Assembly (NCBI GenBank): GCA_028697565.1
Contig: JAQVEU010000065.1
Coordinates: forward strand, 1-5,746
Source of the DNA: Candidatus Ratteibacteria bacterium
GTDB lineage: Bacteria; Ratteibacteria; UBA8468; B48-G9; JAFGKM01
DNA length: 5,746 nucleotides
Reading direction: 5' to 3'
Shown here: piece after piece, positions 3,719 to 5,746 of the stretch
Layout: every line of letters starts with the position of its first letter
Numbering within the stretch: position 1 is the first letter of the stretch
Translations under genes and position numbers: made by a program
The notes under the pieces: model-generated
The model's database searches: none
What the model saw: only the letters and a program-made list of their open reading frames with translations
Told to the model about the DNA's origin: nothing

Positions 3719-4957
3719 ATGAGAAATGTCCGGATTGCGAAAAAGACCATAATAGTGCTGGCTGCCTTTCTTGTGGTCTTAACAGGAATACCTTTGCAGG
3801 GATATGCAGGTACCATAGAGGATGAAAAATACAGTAAGGAAGAACTTGTTCAGATGCTTGCTCCGATTGCCCTCTATCCTGATTCACTTCTTGCCCAGAT
3901 ACTTATGGCATCAACCTATCCGCTTGAGATTGTTGAGGCAGAACGATGGCTGAAGAACAATAAAGGACTTGCAGGGGACAAACTATACAGTGCTCTTCTG
4001 GATAAGGACTGGGATACCAGTGTTAAGTCACTCTGTAATTTTCCGGATATTCTTTTTGCTTTAAGTGAGAATCTTGAACAGACAAGACGTCTTGGTGATG
4101 CCTTTCTTCTGCAGGAAGAAGATGTTATGAATGTAGTTCAGGAGTTGCGGGAGATGGCTTATGAGAATGACAATCTTAAGACAACAAAAGAACAGAAGGT
4201 TATTGTTGAGCAGAAGGTTATAAGAATTGAGCCGGCTGTTTCCACTCTTGTCTATGTACCGGTCTATGACCCGCTTTATGTATATGGCCCATGGAGATAT
4301 CCTCATCATAGGCCGTATTACTGGTACTGTCCACCTACCTTTTCTTACGGTATAAGATATGTCAGGTTTAGTCCACCATTCTTTATAAGTATAGGGTGGT
4401 TCTCGTGGGCGTGGTTTGACTGGCCATGCACACGTATCTATATAGTTGACAGAGATGCCTGTAGGTACCACAGGCATAATGTTCATAGAGTGGGATATGA
4501 TGATGACCATTACTGGAGGCATGACCCTTACCACAGAAGGGGGGTAGATTACAGACACAGGGAGACAAGAGACCGTTTTGTCCAGAAACCTCCGGATGAT
4601 AGATATGAAAGACATCTCTCCCCTGATATGGGGAGAAATAACCCACAACGTTCTCCTGATAAACAAGGAACTGTACCGGAACCACAGCAGGCAAGGCATG
4701 AACAAGAAAGAAACAACTTTCAATATGAATCCTCAGTAGTTAAGAAACCCAAGGACTCTACTAATAGAACAATCAATGACAGGGACATTGACAGGGATGT
4801 TAGAAAATATGAAAGGGAGAAACAATTTCCAGATAGAGATATAAAAATTTCTCGGAGCGATAGAACCTCACGTATGGAAGGTGTAAGATATTCTAACAAT
4901 ATCTTCTCAGAAAGGCAGGTGAGGCAGGATACTTTTAGGAGAGGCAATAGTCACTAA
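3719..4957 (+). CDS. Secreted DUF3300 domain protein, function unknown
   Basis: 412 residues. Residues 1-30 are a Sec signal peptide: basic start MRNVRIAKK, a hydrophobic core to about 25, and likely cleavage after GYA (28-30). Residues about 40-190 form the DUF3300 domain, recognised by LAPIALYPDSLLAQILMAST (47-66), YPLEIVEAERWL (67-78) and the closing YVPVYDPLYVYGPW (179-192). A Tyr/Trp/Pro-rich stretch follows (189-236) with C204. Next comes a His/Asp/Arg-rich segment, with seven His in 251-280 and DDD at 261-263, then a long polar tail (281-412) rich in Arg, Asp and Asn that looks disordered. Export to the periplasm or cell surface is expected; no enzymatic role is known to me for the family. 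Bases 4617-4636, coding HLSPDMGRN, form a perfect palindrome like the intergenic repeats. It is divergent from the toxin-antitoxin operon and 81 bp upstream of gspC. Confidence 0.9.
   Translation: MRNVRIAKKTIIVLAAFLVVLTGIPLQGYAGTIEDEKYSKEELVQMLAPIALYPDSLLAQILMASTYPLEIVEAERWLKNNKGLAGDKLYSALLDKDWDTSVKSLCNFPDILFALSENLEQTRRLGDAFLLQEEDVMNVVQELREMAYENDNLKTTKEQKVIVEQKVIRIEPAVSTLVYVPVYDPLYVYGPWRYPHHRPYYWYCPPTFSYGIRYVRFSPPFFISIGWFSWAWFDWPCTRIYIVDRDACRYHRHNVHRVGYDDDHYWRHDPYHRRGVDYRHRETRDRFVQKPPDDRYERHLSPDMGRNNPQRSPDKQGTVPEPQQARHEQERNNFQYESSVVKKPKDSTNRTINDRDIDRDVRKYEREKQFPDRDIKISRSDRTSRMEGVRYSNNIFSERQVRQDTFRRGNSH
4617..4636. repeat. REP-like palindrome inside the DUF3300 coding region
   Basis: TCTCCCC (4617-4623) pairs with GGGGAGA (4630-4636) around TGATAT. 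It resembles the intergenic palindrome at 1631-1651 (CTCCCC...CATATGGGGAGAG). It lies in the polar tail and keeps the frame open. Coincidence is possible for so short a match. Confidence 0.45.
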
Positions 4958-4980
4958 ATTTTTTATTTCTGAGTGATTAT
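4947..4980 (+). terminator. Weak stem-loop at the DUF3300 stop codon
   Basis: ATAGTCACT (4947-4955) pairs with AGTGATTAT (4972-4980) through nine pairs including one G-T, with a 16-base T-rich loop. No T-run follows the stem, so this is not a canonical terminator, and read-through into gspC is possible. Confidence 0.25.
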
Positions 4981-5001
4981 CTTGTCAGGAATTATGCACT
5001 A

Positions 5002-5030
5002 TTGTTTTTATAGGAATTCAGAGGTATAAT
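5002..5030 (+). promoter_or_regulatory. gspC promoter adjoining the start codon
   Basis: TTGTTT (5002-5007), a 17-base spacer and a perfect TATAAT (5025-5030) in the context AGGTATAAT. Only 8 bases separate the -10 from the ATG at 5039, so transcription should start at or next to the ATG and the mRNA would be leaderless. If gspC is instead read from an upstream promoter, the only Shine-Dalgarno-like motif, GAGG at 5021-5024, is an unusually distant 14 bases from the ATG. Confidence 0.6.
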
Positions 5031-5038
5031 CTATAAAT

Positions 5039-5746
5039 ATGAGGAAAAGATATGTAGTATATGTTGTAATAATTGGGTTGTCTCTTTCAGTATATGGCGC
5101 ACAGGACTATTCTGTTATTCTGAAACGAAATATATTTGCAGAGCCGGCTCCGAAACCACAGATAGTTCCAGAAAAGACACCCATATTAAAACCAGCACCA
5201 CCCCCATCTTTAAGTTCCCTGATAAACCTTTTGGGAGTTGTCTATTTCTCTGATGGTGGTTCTTATATTATTCTTAACTCCAAAGGGAAGAATGAAGAGG
5301 TTGTTTTACAGGAAGGGGATATAATTGAAAATGCCACAGTGCTTAAGATTGAATCTGATGGAGTAGTATTTTTTTATGATGGCAAAGAAGAAAAAATTGC
5401 ACTAAAACAGGGAGATACAGAAGGGATGATGGTATCTGTTGCACCCGGCCTTGCTGTGAAACTGAATGAGGGACAGGATACTGAGGCAAAAAAAGAAGAT
5501 GAGCCAGGTGGACAGATTGTTAATCCATCATATGCGTTAGTCCCGGAATTTACCGAGCCAGTATTTGTTGACATAAACAAGGCACTCAACGAGATAAGGA
5601 ATGATAAAGAACTATTTAAAAAGTTAAATGTTACTCCAAAACTAAATGGGGGAAAGGTGGATGGTTTTGAGGTAAACAACCTTCCTCAGGATAGTTTGCC
5701 TTATAAGTATGGCCTACGGGATGGAGATGTAGTCCGCAGGGTGAAT
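5039..5746 (+). CDS. gspC: Type II secretion system protein C (GspC-like), 3' end outside the window
   Basis: The first 236 residues are present. GspC is the inner-membrane clamp that links the type II secretion platform to the outer-membrane secretin GspD. After MRKR comes one short hydrophobic segment (5-19), the membrane anchor or a signal sequence. RNIF (30-33) is the characteristic GspC motif. A proline-rich linker (35-57) leads to the periplasmic homology-region domain, LLGVVYF (64-70) through GDIIENATVLKI (93-104) to EEKIAL (117-122). A charged linker follows, and a PDZ-type domain starts near 209 (GFEVNNLPQDSL, then GLRDGDVVRRVN at 225-236), where the window ends. ATG 5039 is forced: an in-frame TAA lies at 5027-5029 and no other start is near. 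The anchor segment is short and the cytoplasmic tail minimal compared with classical GspC. Other gsp genes, gspD first, would be expected downstream. Confidence 0.85.
   Translation, partial: MRKRYVVYVVIIGLSLSVYGAQDYSVILKRNIFAEPAPKPQIVPEKTPILKPAPPPSLSSLINLLGVVYFSDGGSYIILNSKGKNEEVVLQEGDIIENATVLKIESDGVVFFYDGKEEKIALKQGDTEGMMVSVAPGLAVKLNEGQDTEAKKEDEPGGQIVNPSYALVPEFTEPVFVDINKALNEIRNDKELFKKLNVTPKLNGGKVDGFEVNNLPQDSLPYKYGLRDGDVVRRVN

Noticed and set aside
3422..3887. Open frames opposite the antitoxin (3422-3712) and at the start of DUF3300 on the minus strand (3601-3816, 3684-3887)
   Set aside because: They cross the divergent promoters and operator and overlap real genes; no domain or ribosome site.
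4061..4723. 220-residue open frame on the minus strand inside the DUF3300 gene
   Set aside because: It is antisense to a well-supported gene with signal peptide and domain hallmarks. Its translation is a low-complexity hydrophobic/basic mix without recognisable domains, and no ribosome site supports it.
4383..4947. Other minus-strand open frames (4383-4694, 4720-4947) within DUF3300
   Set aside because: Shadows of the A/G-rich coding strand; no family resemblance and no start signals.
5374..5679. 101-residue minus-strand frame opposite gspC
   Set aside because: It is antisense to the GspC homology-region and PDZ coding sequence; serine/phenylalanine-rich shadow.

Overview
The window looks like chromosomal DNA of an AT-leaning, Gram-negative (diderm) bacterium. 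The main evidence is the start of a type II secretion gene (gspC-like) at the right edge and a DUF3300 gene with a signal peptide beside it. The intergenic DNA is packed with GC-rich short palindromic repeats of the kind seen in many uncultivated bacterial lineages. I cannot assign a phylum from this sequence alone.

Layout, left to right. (1) 1-54 is a palindromic repeat whose inverted copy lies at 1381-1435. The two enclose a 412-residue major facilitator transporter (103-1341). (2) 1381-1887 is non-coding. It holds REP-like hairpins, an inverted copy of a 105-bp repeat (1557-1651), and a compact series of four stem-loops (1655-1804) that share paired GA dinucleotides. (3) Two tRNA genes follow, Arg(UCG) at 1978-2051 and His(GUG) at 2248-2320. 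(4) 2331-3046 is non-coding again: an inverted third copy of the GA hairpin (2402-2435), more palindromes and a 105-bp tandem repeat. (5) A type II toxin-antitoxin pair lies on the minus strand: RHH antitoxin 3343-3579 and RelE/ParE toxin 3087-3359. Its promoter overlaps, back to back, the promoter of the gene to its right. (6) A secreted DUF3300 protein (3719-4957) has a repeat-like palindrome inside its reading frame. (7) A gspC-like gene begins at 5039 and runs off the window.

How the parts relate. The antitoxin operator, the toxin-antitoxin promoter and the DUF3300 promoter fit within about 60 bp, so the two divergent units may influence each other. DUF3300 and gspC are consecutive and co-directional, but gspC has its own good promoter so close to the ATG that its mRNA is probably leaderless. 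The MFS gene also lacks a Shine-Dalgarno sequence and has a -10-like box at the same distance. By contrast, the antitoxin and DUF3300 genes have very strong Shine-Dalgarno sequences. The most unusual material is the non-coding repeat landscape around the tRNAs, especially the covarying GA hairpins and the mirrored order of repeats on the two sides of the tRNA pair.
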